Source of the DNA: Marinobacter fonticola
GTDB lineage: Bacteria; Pseudomonadota; Gammaproteobacteria; Pseudomonadales; Oleiphilaceae
DNA length: 64,000 bases
NCBI RefSeq assembly: GCF_008122265.1
Contig: NZ_CP043042.1
Coordinates: forward strand, 3,410,001-3,474,000
Reading direction: 5' to 3'
Shown: in pieces, positions 34,936 to 43,628 of the stretch
How the letters are laid out: each line of letters begins with the position of its first letter
Numbering within the stretch: the first letter of the stretch is position 1
Translations under genes and position numbers: made by a program
Notes under the pieces: generated by a model
Told to the model about the DNA's origin: nothing
The model's database searches: none
What the model saw: the letters and a program-made list of their open reading frames with translations, nothing else

Positions 34936-35649
34936 ATGGCCAGACTTGGCGCCATATCATCCTTTTTCGCCCAACGACATAAAGCGGGCGCTTCACCCTT
35001 CAGCCGCGAGATTGCAGCCTTGTTGTCGCTCAACGTCCACCTCCTCTCCGCGTTCATTCCCACGTTTTTCGTGGTTTCGATCACACCGGGTATGTGCATG
35101 ACGCTGGTCCTGTCCTTGGGCATTACGATCGGCGTGCGCCGCGCGATGTGGATGATGGCGGGTGAGCTGTTAGGGGTCGCGCTGGTCGCGACCGCGGCGG
35201 CGGTCGGTGTGGCGACCTTCATGCTGCAGTACCCGACCGCTTTCGCGTTGTTCAAGTACGCCGGCGGAATCTACCTCGCCTGGCTGGGCATCCAGATGTG
35301 GCGCTCGCGGGGAAAACTGGCCATGCCGGGAAGCGATGCGCCACCACCCGCCACATCGCGCCTCCAACTCGCTACTCAGGGATTTGTCACGGCGATAGCC
35401 AATCCCAAAGGCTGGGCCTTCTTTATCGCCCTACTGCCGCCGTTTATCGACAGCGACTTGCCGATGGCACCGCAACTTACGGTCCTGATCCTGATGATTC
35501 TGGGGCTGGAATTTCTCTGTCTCCAAATCTATGCCCACGGCGGACACAAGCTAAGCCAGGCGTTACGCCATGGCGTCGGCGTACGCGCCATCAACCGGGT
35601 GGCGGGCACGTTGATGGTGCTGGTGGGCGCTTGGCTGGCGTTTGGGTGA
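34936..35649 (+). CDS. LysE/RhtB-family amino-acid exporter
   Basis: A LysE-type exporter. From the ATG at 34936 it is 237 residues, but the family usually starts nearer the TTG at 35023, giving 208 residues; GGAGG at 34918 supports the upstream site only weakly (13-base spacing). Family blocks are FVVSITPGMCMTLVLSLG at the N-terminus, YAGGIYLAWLGIQMWRSRG, and TAIANPKGWAFFIALLPPF. Six hydrophobic segments are visible. Such proteins export amino acids or homoserine lactones by proton exchange. Substrate is unknown. Confidence 0.87.
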   Translation: MARLGAISSFFAQRHKAGASPFSREIAALLSLNVHLLSAFIPTFFVVSITPGMCMTLVLSLGITIGVRRAMWMMAGELLGVALVATAAAVGVATFMLQYPTAFALFKYAGGIYLAWLGIQMWRSRGKLAMPGSDAPPPATSRLQLATQGFVTAIANPKGWAFFIALLPPFIDSDLPMAPQLTVLILMILGLEFLCLQIYAHGGHKLSQALRHGVGVRAINRVAGTLMVLVGAWLAFG

Positions 35650-35697
35650 GAGCGGCTTAATAGTGGGCCGCCGCTCTCCACCGTACGATCACTACCG

Positions 35698-36585
35698 TCA
35701 CTCTTTCCCCGCTCCGCGCAGCATGGCGCCTAGCAACTCTTCAGCATCGAATTTGGTCAGGGCTTCGTTGGCACCGACCTGGTTGGCGTAGCTGACGCTC
35801 ATTTCGCTGTTCAACGACGTATGGAGGATGATGTAAGGCTGCCTGAGGGAGGCGTTATCCCGCACGCTGAAAGTCAGCTCGTAGCCATCCAGGCCGGGCA
35901 TTTCGATATCGCTGACCAGGATATCGATCGCGCGGCGATCCTGGGATGCACTCGTCAGGATATCCAGGGCCTCGCGGCCGTTGGTGGTCACTTGATAAGG
36001 AATACCTTTGCTGTCGAGTACATCGGACAACTGCTTGCGGGCCACGTGAGAATCGTCCACCAACAGAATATTGAGCGAGGCCAGCGTTTCCCGCTGCACA
36101 TCCGTCAATACGAGACTGCCGGTGTCCGTCGCGCTCGGGTAAACCATCGATAACAGCAACTCCACATCGAGCAGTTGGATGATCTCACCCTCGACATCCA
36201 GCAGTCCGGTTACGAAGGCCCGCTTGCCCAGCGCTTTGGGGGGCGGCTTGACCTGCTTCCAGTTGGCTTCGACGATCTTGCGCACGCTAGGCACTACAAA
36301 ACCGATTTCCTTGCGTTGTATGTCGGTAATGATGACCGAACTTTTCTTGCGATCCTCGACGCCCAGTGGCGGGTAGCCCACGGCGGCCGCCATATCGATA
36401 ACGGGCACCGCAGCGCCCCGGAACGTTGTCGTGCCGATCACCGAGGGATGGCTGTGCGGCAGTTTGGTCAAGCGAGGGAACGGCATGATCTCGCGGATCT
36501 TGAGCGTGCCAATGGCAAATGACTTCTGACCCGACAGACCGAATAGCAGCAGTTTCTGGGAATGACTGTTTCTGGAAGACATCAA
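35698..36585 (-). CDS. cheV: Chemotaxis coupling protein CheV
   Basis: A 295-residue CheW-REC fusion, the CheV layout. Residues ~10-155 are the CheW-like part (AIGTLKIREIMPFPRLTKL, TTTFRGAAVPVIDMAAAVG), which couples chemoreceptors to CheA. Residues ~170-290 are a receiver domain with ILLVDDSHVARKQL, the phosphoacceptor in LVSDIEMPGLDGYEL, and the conserved Lys in EALTKFDAEEL. Phosphorylation by CheA is thought to aid adaptation. No other che gene is adjacent, but a chemoreceptor lies 16 kb away. The gene begins near a 330-bp region with its promoter. Confidence 0.95.
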   Translation of the reverse strand: MMSSRNSHSQKLLLFGLSGQKSFAIGTLKIREIMPFPRLTKLPHSHPSVIGTTTFRGAAVPVIDMAAAVGYPPLGVEDRKKSSVIITDIQRKEIGFVVPSVRKIVEANWKQVKPPPKALGKRAFVTGLLDVEGEIIQLLDVELLLSMVYPSATDTGSLVLTDVQRETLASLNILLVDDSHVARKQLSDVLDSKGIPYQVTTNGREALDILTSASQDRRAIDILVSDIEMPGLDGYELTFSVRDNASLRQPYIILHTSLNSEMSVSYANQVGANEALTKFDAEELLGAMLRGAGKE

Positions 36586-36915
36586 AATAGGTGACCCTCG
36601 AATAACGATACCGCGCTACGCCCTACCGGACGTTGGCGACGCCAGCGCTGATCGCGCAGTTTCTTGAGTTCGGCAGTTACTATAGAAATTAATACCGCCG
36701 TCCCATAAGATCAATTTCGGTTTGTATACAGCCCCCGTTCTATTTCATGCCTTCCTGGCGTGCCCACCAGTTCCGCTACCGCCTCAACCCGCGCGAATGG
36801 CCTATAATCAGCAATAGGCGAAGCCATTGACCGTGAGCGGAGCCTTCGGCAGGGGACGAAGACCCGAGCGTCCTCAACTCCACGGCAACAATGTTGACAG
36901 GCAGCGGCATTCGAC
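36586..36915. promoter_or_regulatory. Divergent promoter region cheV / DUF2244
   Basis: 330 bp between two divergent genes. It contains an inverted repeat GTTGGCG / CGCCAGC (36632-36646) and an AT-rich patch near 36680-36725. No regulator site is recognised. Confidence 0.4.
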
Positions 36916-37422
36916 ATGGTGCAGCACATCAGGAACATGGACGGCAGCCAGTTGTTGCTGACGCCCAACCGTTCAATGAGCTGGCGCGGCAATATCCGCA
37001 TCTGGCTGTGCTTGTGCCTGGTATCCGGACTCATCGCGAGTGGCATGCTCTGGATGGGCGCCTGGGTGGTGCTTCCTTTCGCGGGTCTGGAGTTGTTGGC
37101 GGTGGCGGCCGGCTTCTATCGCACCGCACGCCAATGCCGGCGCAGGGAGGTCTTGCGCATTTCTCCGGATACGCTGCGTTTGGAAAAAGGCATTGACCGC
37201 AAACAGGCGGAGTGGGATCTGCCGCGTCGCGCCACCCGCATCCACCTGATCACCCCGCGTCACCCCTGGACGCCGCCCAAGCTTTTGCTGCTGCACCGGG
37301 ACACGGAAGTGTCTTTCGCCTCTTTCCTCAATATTGACGACACCAAGCGACTTATTGGCATTCTCGAGAGCCAGGGCATCCTGATCGAGCGGCGCCAAGC
37401 CACCGAGGGTTTTTGGTTTTGA
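36916..37422 (+). CDS. DUF2244 membrane protein
   Basis: A 168-residue protein of the DUF2244 family. It opens with LLLTPNRSMSWRGN, has two hydrophobic segments (IWLCLCLVSGLIASGMLW and GAWVVLPFAGLELLAVAA), and then the soluble part with REVLRISPDTLRLEKG and RHPWTPPKLLLLHRD. In other proteobacteria such genes lie next to cytochrome c oxidase genes, but here none is near. Function is unknown. Confidence 0.85.
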   Translation: MVQHIRNMDGSQLLLTPNRSMSWRGNIRIWLCLCLVSGLIASGMLWMGAWVVLPFAGLELLAVAAGFYRTARQCRRREVLRISPDTLRLEKGIDRKQAEWDLPRRATRIHLITPRHPWTPPKLLLLHRDTEVSFASFLNIDDTKRLIGILESQGILIERRQATEGFWF

Positions 37423-37537
37423 TTGCCGCAACTATCGTTAATAGACCGTATACCCGCACGCTTTCACTTGCAGGAACGATCTTTTTGCCTGTCTAATCAG
37501 TCGAATGATCATATTTTAACAGGATCCAAAGGACCCT

Positions 37538-38917
37538 ATGATTCTCGATACGCCCCCGCAGGATCACTACGACGTGATTATCATCGGCAGTGGCCCTGCC
37601 GGCATCTCGACCGCACTCCAACTTGCGAACAATCCGGCCATACGCATTGCGATCATCGAGACCGGATTGCTGGAACATGACTCCGGTATCCTCGACCTGG
37701 CTCAAGTCGAGCTTGTCGGCGAACTCGCGGACGACTACTTCCCCATGCACACCCAGCGCTGCTTTGGTGGCAGCTCCACCATTTGGGGGGGCTTTTGTGC
37801 CGTGTTGGAGCAGCGGGCCTTCATGGACCAGTCCTGGCCTATCGAATACGACGAACTGACACGATGGTATCCGGCGGCGGCGAAGGTGGTCGAGGTACCC
37901 GAGAGTGTTCACCGGACGCCATACACCTCGCTGCAGAACACCGAGGACCTGGTCTATAAGCCGTTCTACTTGAGCCCTCCGGTTCGCTTCAACAAAAAGT
38001 ACCGTGGGTTTATCGAAGCACACCCCAATATCCACCTGATCCTGGGAACCACGTGTACTCGCCTTTCGGTACGGGAGGGCACTGTCGAGTCGGTCAACCT
38101 TAAACGCTCTGTCGCACCGTACGACGAGCAGATGCCACTGTCCGCCGACCGCTTTGTGCTGGCCTGCGGCGGCATCGGCAACCCTAGCCTGCTGCAGCTC
38201 TCCGGGTTTGCCGAGAGCCTGCCTGTGGGACTCGGTTTGATGGAGCATCCGCATCTTTATGCCGTGGCCGATATGCATCTTTATCATGACCGGATTCTCG
38301 ACGTTATGGAAAGAAAAGTGCCGGTCGTACACGCCCTGCAATTGTCGGACGCCTACTGCATCGAACACGGCCTGCTCTCCTTCAGCGCCGACTTCAATCC
38401 CGAACAGCTGACCACCGAGCCGCTTATGGGCCAACGCCGGGATACGATACTCACGCCGGTAACCTTACGCACCGAAGTTGCTCCGCACCCCGACTGTTAC
38501 GTTGCCCTCAGCGACCAGCGGAATGCCCTCGATCTGCCCCGGTCACGCGTCGGGTTTCGTTTCCACTGCGAAGAGCTGGCACGGGAAAGCTGGACACATT
38601 TTTCTCAGGCGCTACTGCGGTCTGGTTTAGGGCGGCCCTCGACCTTAATGCCGGAATTCAAGCCCGCCGGTGGCGGTCACTTGATGGGCACGACCCGAAT
38701 GGGGCTCTCGGCGGAGGATTCGGTAGTGGATGCCAATTGCAAAGTCCATACGACGGATAACCTGTATATCGCCGGCTCGTCCATTTACCCGGCTGGCGGC
38801 GCCTCCCATCCCACCTACACTATCGTGGCCATGAGCCTGCGGCTGGGAGATCATCTTGGAAGCCTGTCGCAAACGCCGCGCACCGTCCGAGTTTCAGAGG
38901 AACCCGCCAATGGATAG
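37538..38917 (+). CDS. GMC-family FAD-dependent oxidoreductase
   Basis: A 459-residue flavoprotein of the glucose-methanol-choline family. The FAD Rossmann motif is DVIIIGSGPAGISTALQL near residue 14. FGGSSTIWGGFC matches the FAD-contacting loop. The C-terminus has GGHLMGTTRMG, VHTTDNLYIAGSSIYPAGGA and SHPTYTIVAMSLRLGDH, with the catalytic-His region. It lacks a signal peptide, while the overlapping next gene encodes a Tat-signal small subunit. That pairing resembles membrane-associated sugar or alcohol dehydrogenases (gluconate/sorbitol dehydrogenase type), where the large subunit is exported with its partner. Substrate is unknown; electrons may go to a cytochrome or quinone. Confidence 0.88.
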   Translation: MILDTPPQDHYDVIIIGSGPAGISTALQLANNPAIRIAIIETGLLEHDSGILDLAQVELVGELADDYFPMHTQRCFGGSSTIWGGFCAVLEQRAFMDQSWPIEYDELTRWYPAAAKVVEVPESVHRTPYTSLQNTEDLVYKPFYLSPPVRFNKKYRGFIEAHPNIHLILGTTCTRLSVREGTVESVNLKRSVAPYDEQMPLSADRFVLACGGIGNPSLLQLSGFAESLPVGLGLMEHPHLYAVADMHLYHDRILDVMERKVPVVHALQLSDAYCIEHGLLSFSADFNPEQLTTEPLMGQRRDTILTPVTLRTEVAPHPDCYVALSDQRNALDLPRSRVGFRFHCEELARESWTHFSQALLRSGLGRPSTLMPEFKPAGGGHLMGTTRMGLSAEDSVVDANCKVHTTDNLYIAGSSIYPAGGASHPTYTIVAMSLRLGDHLGSLSQTPRTVRVSEEPANG

Positions 38918-39269
38918 ACGCCAGTTACTGAAAGGACTTTGCGGTTTGCTGGCTGTGGCGGGGCTTGGTGGCTATGCCCTGCCCGGCATCAGCGCGGTCC
39001 GTAGTGGTCCGGTATTGTCGGATAAACTCAGGCACCAACTGGCGGAACTGGCCGATCCACGATTCGGCGAATACGCCCGCACTCTGGAGCTTGAGACGCT
39101 CGCGGACGCGCTGGCGGCCAAAGGCATTATCTCGCCGGAATACGGCGTGGACTATGAACGACTCAGATTAGTGGCGAACCAGGAGACCATGACAGTCTAT
39201 CTGGGTTTCTATTACACCCCCACGGAACTGCAGCTCTATTCCCTGGCCTACCTGGCAGGCGGTGTCTGA
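38910..39269 (+). CDS. Tat-exported small subunit of GMC dehydrogenase
   Basis: A 119-residue protein beginning MDRRQLLKGLCGLLAVAGLG, a twin-arginine signal with RRQLLKG. The rest (LADPRFGEYARTLELETLAD, NQETMTVYLGFYYTPTELQL) resembles the small gamma-type subunit of sorbitol/gluconate dehydrogenases. It overlaps the GMC gene by eight bases, so it is made together with it and may carry it across the membrane. It has no haem motif. Confidence 0.75.
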   Translation: MDRRQLLKGLCGLLAVAGLGGYALPGISAVRSGPVLSDKLRHQLAELADPRFGEYARTLELETLADALAAKGIISPEYGVDYERLRLVANQETMTVYLGFYYTPTELQLYSLAYLAGGV

Positions 39270-39286
39270 TTCGCGCCGGGTAAAAC

Positions 39287-39314
39287 GTAAACGAGAGCCC
39301 GTAAACGAGAGCCC
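39287..39314 (+). repeat. Two exact 14-bp tandem repeats
   Basis: GTAAACGAGAGCCC occurs twice head to tail just after the small-subunit gene. The second copy continues into CTTGAGGCTCCCGTT, which can pair with it to form a hairpin. Confidence 0.75.
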
Positions 39315-39360
39315 CTTGAGGCTCCCGTTCACGCCAAGCCGTTTACGTCACTCCGATGTA

Positions 39361-40812
39361 CTAGAGCGATGGGCAGGCAGGCAAGCTCTCTCTGCCAACC
39401 GAAGCGGTATTGTCGGTGAAGCGACAGCCAAAGTCCTCTGCCGCGAGCTTTTCCGGATCCAGTATGTCAGCGTCGTCGCCGGCAGGCTTACTACCCCCGT
39501 TAACCCATCCCAGGAAATCGGTCATCGCAATCGTGATTTCAGCACCGGAGAAATCACAATGGCTCGGCGCCCGAATCGCGCGCTGAACCAGCAAGTTCTC
39601 GTTGTCGCTGGCGATGGCTGCCTCCCGGTATAGCTGCTGATGACGGAACGGCACGTAGAAATCGCCCAGTGTATGCAGCGTCATGACGGGCACGTCGAAG
39701 TCGCCCTGGACTAACGGTAACCAGCGTACGCCATCCTCCCGGACCGGATTCACCTCCGGATCGCGCTCGACCCGATCGATAGCCTCGTTAAAGGACTGCT
39801 CTTCCGCGGTGATTGCGCCCCCGGTCCAACGGTATTCACGCCCGGTATTGTCGTAGATATTGCGTGCCAGAATGCCGTTAATGGTGCCCGCGCGACCGCC
39901 CGTGCCCAATACAGCGCCTTGCCAGGTGCCGTTGCGGAAGCCGTATTCCTCAAATATCGGACGCTCACCGCCGGTCAGATTCATGGCGATGTCCCGCAGC
40001 CGCTCGCCGGCCTCGTTAGCTGGCACCCAGGCATTCTCCCCAGTTGTCGCGACGAACAAGTTCTCGGTGATCTGCGGTAACAGCGACTGGAACTCCTCAT
40101 AGGGCATGTCGCCCAAGCCGGCAAGCTGCTGGGCTGCACGCGGATAGTCACCTAACCACTGGAATTGGTTTTGCTCAGCCTGGCAGAACGGCAAGGCCCC
40201 GGCATACTGCACCTGGAAACGGGCGCGTTCGATATTCTCGCGATCGACCGCCGCAGCCGCGGTATGGCCGCCCATGGAAAACCCTGAAATCAGGCGCTGG
40301 TCAGGCTCGTCGTATCCCACACTCCAGTCTCTTTCCAGGTAATCCATCAGCTCCAATGCGAGCTTATTGGTATCCTCGATGGCCGCTCTGACATCGTAGT
40401 AATTGGCAGAATACGAGGAACCCGCCCAGGCATAGCCAGCGGCGAGCACCGCTGCCCGCCATGCGGCGTTGGGCACCTGACCGCCCAGTGTTTCGCCCTC
40501 GCCCCCGTAGCCATGGGTATACATGATCAGGCGCCCATTCCAGCCGCTTTTCGGGAACTCTGCCGCATAAGCGGCTTCGCCCTGTAGCCCCTCGTAGGTT
40601 CCGTAGTACGCTGTGGAGGCTGCGGACATCGGCTCGAAAGCGAGCGTTTCGACTGGCGGGACGGAGAACGAACGCGAATCATGTTCTCGCGTGACTTCCG
40701 GCGTTTGTCCACCGGAACTTTCATCGTCGTTATCGTCGTCATTGCACCCCGCCAGTAGCAAAGCACTGACCATAACGACACTCAAGGCACTTTTCTTTCT
40801 TATCAGGTCCAT
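39361..40812 (-). CDS. Lipoprotein alpha/beta-hydrolase
   Basis: A 483-residue predicted lipoprotein. GGAG lies about seven bases before the ATG at 40812. The signal ends in a lipobox LLLAGC followed by an Asp-rich run, which in Gram-negatives often keeps the protein in the inner membrane. The hydrolase fold is indicated by GRLIMYTHGYGGEG (oxyanion region), ISGFSMGGHTAA with the nucleophilic Ser, and a late HCDF with the probable catalytic His. An acid is probably in the DFDVPVMTLHTLGD region. Several Cys near the C-terminus may form disulfides. Exact substrate (ester or peptide) is not clear. Confidence 0.78.
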   Translation of the reverse strand: MDLIRKKSALSVVMVSALLLAGCNDDDNDDESSGGQTPEVTREHDSRSFSVPPVETLAFEPMSAASTAYYGTYEGLQGEAAYAAEFPKSGWNGRLIMYTHGYGGEGETLGGQVPNAAWRAAVLAAGYAWAGSSYSANYYDVRAAIEDTNKLALELMDYLERDWSVGYDEPDQRLISGFSMGGHTAAAAVDRENIERARFQVQYAGALPFCQAEQNQFQWLGDYPRAAQQLAGLGDMPYEEFQSLLPQITENLFVATTGENAWVPANEAGERLRDIAMNLTGGERPIFEEYGFRNGTWQGAVLGTGGRAGTINGILARNIYDNTGREYRWTGGAITAEEQSFNEAIDRVERDPEVNPVREDGVRWLPLVQGDFDVPVMTLHTLGDFYVPFRHQQLYREAAIASDNENLLVQRAIRAPSHCDFSGAEITIAMTDFLGWVNGGSKPAGDDADILDPEKLAAEDFGCRFTDNTASVGRESLPACPSL

Positions 40813-41068
40813 AAAACACTCCACGTATTGTTGTTCTTAAACTTGGCAGTCTTTTTCGCATTGCAGAATTACATTCCGACTAAATGCGCAAATACAGTTA
40901 AGTTTCACGGCGCAGCCATGTCAATTCGTATTTGGGAACAGGTTCAACAAAAAAAGAAACCGTCGTTCGCTTAAACGCAGAAGTCTTTGATTGATTAAGG
41001 TTAATTCGATGGCAGGCGGACGCGCGTTAGACTAGCTTTAAATGACCGTTGATAAAGGAGCAAAGCCG

Positions 41069-41227
41069 ATGGATCTATTGCGCGTTCTGATTGCTATTCT
41101 GTTGCCCCCACTGGGCGTATTCCTGCAGGTCGGCTTGGGTAAGCATTTCTGGCTCAATATCCTGCTGACCATACTGGGCTACATTCCCGGTATCGTGCAT
41201 GCCGTCTGGATTATCGCCAAGAAGTAA
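41069..41227 (+). CDS. YqaE/Pmp3-family small membrane protein
   Basis: A 52-residue protein of the UPF0057/Pmp3 family: two hydrophobic helices (VLIAILLPPLGVFLQVG and NILLTILGYIPGIVHAVWII) joined by a short loop. AAGGAG lies eight bases before the ATG. Members are stress-induced membrane proteins thought to steady membrane potential. Followed by a hairpin. Confidence 0.9.
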   Translation: MDLLRVLIAILLPPLGVFLQVGLGKHFWLNILLTILGYIPGIVHAVWIIAKK

Positions 41228-41233
41228 AGCGCA

Positions 41234-41256
41234 AAGCCCGGCATCGAGCCGGGCTT
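41234..41256. terminator. Hairpin between convergent yqaE-like and gdhA genes
   Basis: AAGCCCGG / CCGGGCTT with a seven-base loop. On the minus strand it is followed by TTTGCGC, so it may stop both genes. Confidence 0.65.
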
Positions 41257-41299
41257 CAACGGTTTGAAGTTTTCTCTGGTTAGGCCGTTGCTGCCCAGG

Positions 41300-42652
41300 C
41301 TAGAGCACGCCCTGAGCCTGCATGGCATCGGCCAGCTTAATGAAGGCGGCAATGTTGGCTCCCTTCACATAATCGGTGGCCCTGCCATTCGGGTCATCCT
41401 GGCTTTCCCCATAGCGCTGGCAGGCATGATGAATCGACACCATGATCTCATGCAGCTTTGCGTCGACCTCCCCCACGGACCAGTGCTGACGCGTCGAATT
41501 TTGCGTCATCTCCAGTCCGCTTACCGCCACGCCACCCGCATTGGCTGCTTTGCCGGGCGCGAAAAGCACATCCGCGCGACGAAACTGCTCAACGGCCCCC
41601 GCGGTTGACGGCATGTTGGCCCCCTCCGAAACGCATAGACAGCCGTTGTCGATGAGAGCGCCGGCATCTTCCTCGTCCAATTCGTTCTGCGTCGCGCAAG
41701 GCAAGGCAACGTCACAAGCAAAACGCCACGGTTTGGAGCCTTTTGCATACTCCAGGTCGAACTTTTCTGCCAGCTCCGAGACACGTCCGCGGCGTTCGTT
41801 CTTCAGTGCTACCAGGAAGTCCCATTGGTCACAGGTAAAACCGTCGGGGTTGTGTACCGTGCCATCGGAGTCCGACACCGTAACCACCTTCGCCTCAAGC
41901 TCCATTGCCTTATAGATGGTATGCTGTGCCACGTTGCCCGAACCCGATACCGCGACACGCAGATTATTCAGCGTCTTTTCACGCGCCTTGAGCATTTCTT
42001 CCACAAAATAGACCAGCCCATACCCCGTGGCTTCCGGCCTGATGTAACTGCCACCGTAGGCAACACCCTTGCCGGTAAAGGCCCCCGTGACCTGATTGCT
42101 CAGCTTACGGTACATGCCGTAGAGATAGCCGATCTCGCGAGGCCCCACCCCGATATCGCCTGCCGGCACGTCCACGTTCTCGCCAATATGGCGATACATC
42201 TCCGCCATAAACGCCTGGCAGAAGCGCATCACTTCGGCATCGCTCTTGCCTTTGGGGTCGAAATCGGACCCGCCCTTGGCGCCGCCTAACGGCAACGTCG
42301 TCAGAGCGTTCTTGAAAACCTGCTCGAAGGCGAGAAACTTGAGGATGCCCAGATTGACGGATGGATGGAAACGCAGGCCGCCTTTATAAGGACCAATGGC
42401 GCTATTCATTTGTACCCGGAAGCCCCGGTTGACCTGAACATTGCCATCATCGTCGACCCAGGCCACGCGAAACTGAATGACCCGCTCTGGTTCCAGCAAA
42501 CGTTCCAGCAACCCTTGGGAATGGCAGTCGGGGTGCGATTCAATATAGGACGAGAGGCTCGTCAATACTTCTTCCACCGCCTGATGGAACTCCGGCTGGT
42601 GCGGATCACGCTCTCGCATACTTTCCAGCACTTTCTTGAGTGACTTGTCCAT
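41300..42652 (-). CDS. gdhA: NADP-specific glutamate dehydrogenase
   Basis: A 450-residue glutamate dehydrogenase, the normal size of hexameric GdhA. The start is the ATG at 42652, preceded by GAGGAGAG. Seen are KGGLRFHPSVNLGILKFLAFEQ, the catalytic-Lys region LPLGGAKGGSDFDPKGKSD, PAGDIGVGPREIGYLYG, and the nucleotide-binding VAVSGSGNVAQHTIYK. It makes glutamate from 2-oxoglutarate and ammonia with NADPH. The gene is monocistronic, with a promoter in the 380 bp upstream. Nothing unusual. Confidence 0.96.
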   Translation of the reverse strand: MDKSLKKVLESMRERDPHQPEFHQAVEEVLTSLSSYIESHPDCHSQGLLERLLEPERVIQFRVAWVDDDGNVQVNRGFRVQMNSAIGPYKGGLRFHPSVNLGILKFLAFEQVFKNALTTLPLGGAKGGSDFDPKGKSDAEVMRFCQAFMAEMYRHIGENVDVPAGDIGVGPREIGYLYGMYRKLSNQVTGAFTGKGVAYGGSYIRPEATGYGLVYFVEEMLKAREKTLNNLRVAVSGSGNVAQHTIYKAMELEAKVVTVSDSDGTVHNPDGFTCDQWDFLVALKNERRGRVSELAEKFDLEYAKGSKPWRFACDVALPCATQNELDEEDAGALIDNGCLCVSEGANMPSTAGAVEQFRRADVLFAPGKAANAGGVAVSGLEMTQNSTRQHWSVGEVDAKLHEIMVSIHHACQRYGESQDDPNGRATDYVKGANIAAFIKLADAMQAQGVL

Positions 42653-43035
42653 AAATCTCTCCTCAAACACGCATCGTCTGACTTTCCGTGTTCTACAGCT
42701 TTCCGCCCGCTCTCGAATTAACACAGGTTCAATGAGCTGACAGTACACCATGCCATACTGACCATATTGGACAATGGATCAGCCGCAGACAGGCTCGTTC
42801 ATGAGCCCTGTTCCACGCTCTTTTAAGAAAATTATGCGGCGCAGGTCCAAGCTCTTTTGGTTGCACAAAGTTTTAGCGCAACCCAAAAAGTCCGGTTTCA
42901 GCCTTGAATTACGGATTTTCGGCTCCATATTAGATGCCGACGGTAGTTTAACAACTCAGGCTGGCGCTGAATTCTAAACCTGACTTTTTGCGCTCGATGT
43001 GTACTCGGCTAAAAATCATGGAAGAGGAAAGCATC
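42653..43035. other. gdhA promoter region and adjoining gap
   Basis: Contains the gdhA leader. A 67-codon frame at 42774-42977 shows no domain, membrane segment or clear ribosome site, so I do not call it. AT-rich patches and TTTTAAGAAAATT near 42825 may be promoter elements. Confidence 0.4.
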
Positions 43036-43314
43036 ATGGAGAACATCGAACAACCTGAAAAACGTTTTACGATTCCATCAGGACAGAACCTTCACCTGGA
43101 CGGTGTCGCCTTTGCGCTTGCAGCGCTGACGGCTTTGTCCAGCATCGCCGCACTGTTTCTGATCAACCTTGAATACCTGTTACCGGAAATGGCCCGGTCA
43201 CAGGGGCTGACACTGCCCTACGAGCACAAGCTTTGGCTGGCGCCGATAAGCATTGTCTATCTGCTGGCAAGTGTGGCCTGGACGATGAGCCATCTGACAC
43301 GAAAAGAACACTAA
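43036..43314 (+). CDS. Small membrane protein of unknown function
   Basis: A 92-residue protein. AGAGGAAA precedes the ATG at 43036. Two hydrophobic segments (VAFALAALTALSSIAALFLI and LWLAPISIVYLLASVAWTM) flank a short loop with an acidic patch. No family is recognised. Its stop codon TAAGGAGG also forms the ribosome site of the next gene, so the two are coupled. Confidence 0.65.
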   Translation: MENIEQPEKRFTIPSGQNLHLDGVAFALAALTALSSIAALFLINLEYLLPEMARSQGLTLPYEHKLWLAPISIVYLLASVAWTMSHLTRKEH

Positions 43315-43323
43315 GGAGGTCAC

Positions 43324-43518
43324 TTGGAAAACGAACCCAGTATCCAACTACAACCCGCCACGGACCTTTGGATGGCCAAGCACAGCGGCCCCCACACCCG
43401 GGAACTCGTCGCTCTGTTCGGCAGCAACGTGCTCCCCACTGCCTTCGAAAGCTCCACGCCCAAGGAAAAAGTTATTGCGGCGTTGCGCAAGAGAAATCCG
43501 GGTTTTGAGATTTCCTAG
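43324..43518 (+). CDS. Small soluble protein of unknown function
   Basis: A 64-residue protein starting at TTG with a near-perfect AAGGAGG five bases upstream, overlapping the previous stop. It contains TDLWMAKHSGPHTRELVALF and STPKEKVIAALRKRNPG, with no recognised domain. A strong terminator follows, so the pair of small genes forms one transcript. Confidence 0.65.
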   Translation: MENEPSIQLQPATDLWMAKHSGPHTRELVALFGSNVLPTAFESSTPKEKVIAALRKRNPGFEIS

Positions 43519-43557
43519 CCTTCGAAACGCGGAGGCGTGGTTGCAACGGCATCAAAC

Positions 43558-43589
43558 AAAAAGCCCGGCTCTTTTCAGCCGGGCTTTTT
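43558..43589. terminator. Bidirectional rho-independent terminator
   Basis: AAAAAGCCCGGCT / AGCCGGGCTTTTT with a six-base loop; A run before and T run after, so it serves both the small-gene pair and the convergent rarD. Confidence 0.9.
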
Positions 43590-43628
43590 GCTGCCGGACG
43601 CTACCGAACAAGGCTGAAAAAAACAGCC

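Noticed and set aside
42774..42977. 67-codon frame upstream of the small membrane protein gene
   Set aside because: No ribosome site, no hydrophobic or domain pattern; likely chance.
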